DNA from: an uncultured Ruminococcus sp.
GTDB taxonomy: Bacteria; Bacillota; Clostridia; Oscillospirales; Ruminococcaceae
Assembly: GCA_945835085.1 (NCBI GenBank)
Contig: CAMAIG010000053.1
Span: 1-8,121 of the forward strand
Reading direction: 5' to 3'
Length of the DNA stretch: 8,121 nt
In this document: positions 7,177 to 8,121 of the stretch, piece after piece
How the letters are laid out: the number at the start of each line of letters is the position of its first letter
Position numbering within the stretch: the stretch's first letter is position 1
The notes under the pieces: generated by a model
The model's database searches: none
What the model saw: only the letters and a program-made list of their open reading frames with translations
Told to the model about the DNA's origin: nothing
Made by a program: the position numbers and the translations under genes

Positions 7177-8121
7177 TCAAACCTCGCTTTTTTCCTTCAC
7201 TGCTTCAAGTGATCTTGTTATCTCGCCGATAACATCTCCGTCAACGCACTGCTTTGCCTGTCTTACGGCATTGTAGAAGGCTCTTGCATCGGAGCTTCCG
7301 TGTGCCTTGATAACGGGCTTTGCGATACCCATGAGAACAGCGCCGCCAACTTCCTTATAGTCAAGCTTTTTCTTGAAAGCCTTTACCTTTTTCATAATGA
7401 GCAGAGCCGCAAGCTTTCCGCCAAGACCGCCCATGAGCATACCCTTCAGCTCTCCCGCAAAGAAGGAGCCCATGCCCTCATAGAGCTTCAGTGCGATATT
7501 TCCCGTAAATCCGTCGGAAACTGCGACCTGGCAAACGCCCTTAGGCAGATCTCTTGCTTCAAGATTTCCGTAAAAATCAACGGGAGCATTCTGCAGGAGC
7601 TTATATGCTTCCTTGTCGATCTCTCGTCCCTTAGTGTCCTCGGCGCCAACGTTAAGAAGACCGACCTTAGGGGAGCTTATACCCATTACCTTTTCCATGT
7701 AGCAGCTTCCCATGATACCGAACTGCATGAGCATTTCGGGGCGGCAGTCAACATTTGCTCCGCCGTCCATGAGAATGATATGACCGTTTGCAGAGGGGAG
7801 TATTGGTGCAAGAGCGGGTCTTTTAACGCCCTTTATCCTCTTAGCTATGAAGGTGGAACCCACCACCAGGGCACCGGTGCTGCCTGCACTTACAAAGGCG
7901 TCGCCCTTTCCGTCGGCAAGTGCCTGGAGTCCCACAGCCATGGAGCAGTCCTTTTTGCTCTTGATGACCTCTGTAGGCTCCTCATGTATATCAATTACCG
8001 ATTCTGTATGGATTATGGATATCTTATCAAGGCTGATGCCGTTTTTTTCGGCAGTTTCCCTGATTATTTTCTCATTTCCCGTAAGGATTATATCAACGCC
8101 AAGCTCGGCAGCTGCCTGTGA
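7177..8121 (-). CDS. plsX: PlsX, phosphate acyltransferase (5' end beyond window)
   Basis: PlsX converts acyl-ACP plus phosphate to acyl-phosphate, the acyl donor for PlsY in phosphatidic acid synthesis, and acts as a peripheral membrane protein. The frame stays open to the window edge, so the gene begins beyond 8121. 314 residues are visible, against roughly 330-345 for the family, so only a few dozen N-terminal residues are missing. The ATG at 7941 is internal: conserved PlsX sequence precedes it, including an SVIDIHEEP segment and the KKDCSM motif that flanks it. Family motifs follow in order: SAGSTGAL, GGANVDCRPEMLMQFGIMGS, LLNVGAEDTKG, SDGFTGNIALK and IKAHGSSDARAF. SAGSTGAL has Ser where E. 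coli has Asn (SAGNTGAL). A Lys-rich, hydrophobic stretch after the SDGFTGN region (GGKLAALLIMKKVKAFKKK) fits the helical membrane-contact region known for PlsX. The stop TGA lies 5 bases before the rnc ATG. No acpP, fabD or fabG follows, unlike many Firmicutes. Confidence 0.95.
   Translation of the reverse strand, partial: SQAAAELGVDIILTGNEKIIRETAEKNGISLDKISIIHTESVIDIHEEPTEVIKSKKDCSMAVGLQALADGKGDAFVSAGSTGALVVGSTFIAKRIKGVKRPALAPILPSANGHIILMDGGANVDCRPEMLMQFGIMGSCYMEKVMGISSPKVGLLNVGAEDTKGREIDKEAYKLLQNAPVDFYGNLEARDLPKGVCQVAVSDGFTGNIALKLYEGMGSFFAGELKGMLMGGLGGKLAALLIMKKVKAFKKKLDYKEVGGAVLMGIAKPVIKAHGSSDARAFYNAVRQAKQCVDGDVIGEITRSLEAVKEKSEV
7182..7188 (-). promoter_or_regulatory. Ribosome-binding site of rnc
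   Basis: AGCGAGG on the minus strand, within the last codons of plsX and 10 bases before the ATG at 7171. The competing TTG at 7180 is one base from it, too close to be used. The match to the consensus is imperfect. Confidence 0.65.

Noticed and set aside
7177..7941. plsX starting at the ATG at 7941.
   Set aside because: The frame is open for 60 more codons to the edge and encodes conserved PlsX sequence, so this ATG is internal to the gene.
7300..8121. Plus-strand open frame of 273 codons running to the window edge, opposite plsX.
   Set aside because: It is antisense to a conserved PlsX frame, its translation is rich in Cys, His and Tyr with no recognisable motif, and no plausible ribosome-binding site or homologous domain is apparent. 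It is a shadow of plsX codon usage.
1..8121. A novel defence, mobile or biosynthetic system.
   Set aside because: All six genes are recognisable core genes in a conserved clostridial-type order; no transposase, integrase, toxin-antitoxin pair, RNA gene or direct repeats were seen.

Overview
The window is a single co-directional block of housekeeping genes, all on the minus strand. In transcription order (high to low coordinates) they are plsX (5' end cut by the window edge), rnc, an Elp3-like radical SAM gene, smc, ftsY and an rdgB/HAM1-type nucleotide pyrophosphatase gene. The linkage rnc-(radical SAM)-smc-ftsY, the protein sequences and the moderate GC content suggest a Gram-positive Clostridia genome. 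The clostridial-looking SMC signature LSGGEQAF and heavy use of ATA and AAG codons make an Oscillospiraceae/Ruminococcus-like bacterium my best guess. That placement is inference from memory of family sequences, not a search.

Layout: 7177-8121 encodes most of PlsX (acyl-phosphate synthesis for phospholipids). Five bases later rnc (6473-7171) encodes RNase III. Its stop overlaps by one base the start of a 346-residue radical SAM protein (5433-6473). The end of that gene overlaps the start of smc (1889-5452) by 20 bases. ftsY (610-1869) follows smc after 19 bases, and the pyrophosphatase gene (25-594) follows ftsY after 15 bases. There is no gap longer than about 20 bases, no hairpin-plus-T-run terminator between genes and no convincing internal promoter. 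The whole block therefore looks like one polycistronic transcript with translational coupling, entered from beyond position 8121 and possibly continuing past position 1. Bases 1-24 hold no recognisable signal.

The gene products act in different processes: lipid precursor synthesis (PlsX), RNA processing (RNase III), probable RNA or other radical modification (radical SAM protein), chromosome organisation (SMC), membrane targeting of ribosomes (FtsY) and nucleotide-pool sanitation (RdgB). They share a growth-linked, core-cell theme rather than one pathway.

I found no mobile element, CRISPR array, RNA gene, phage gene or defence system. The most unusual item is FtsY. Its acidic low-complexity segment lies at the C-terminus, after the GTPase domain, instead of at the N-terminus as in E. 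coli FtsY, and it ends in a short aromatic/lysine-rich motif. A secondary point of interest is the radical SAM protein of uncertain substrate embedded between rnc and smc.
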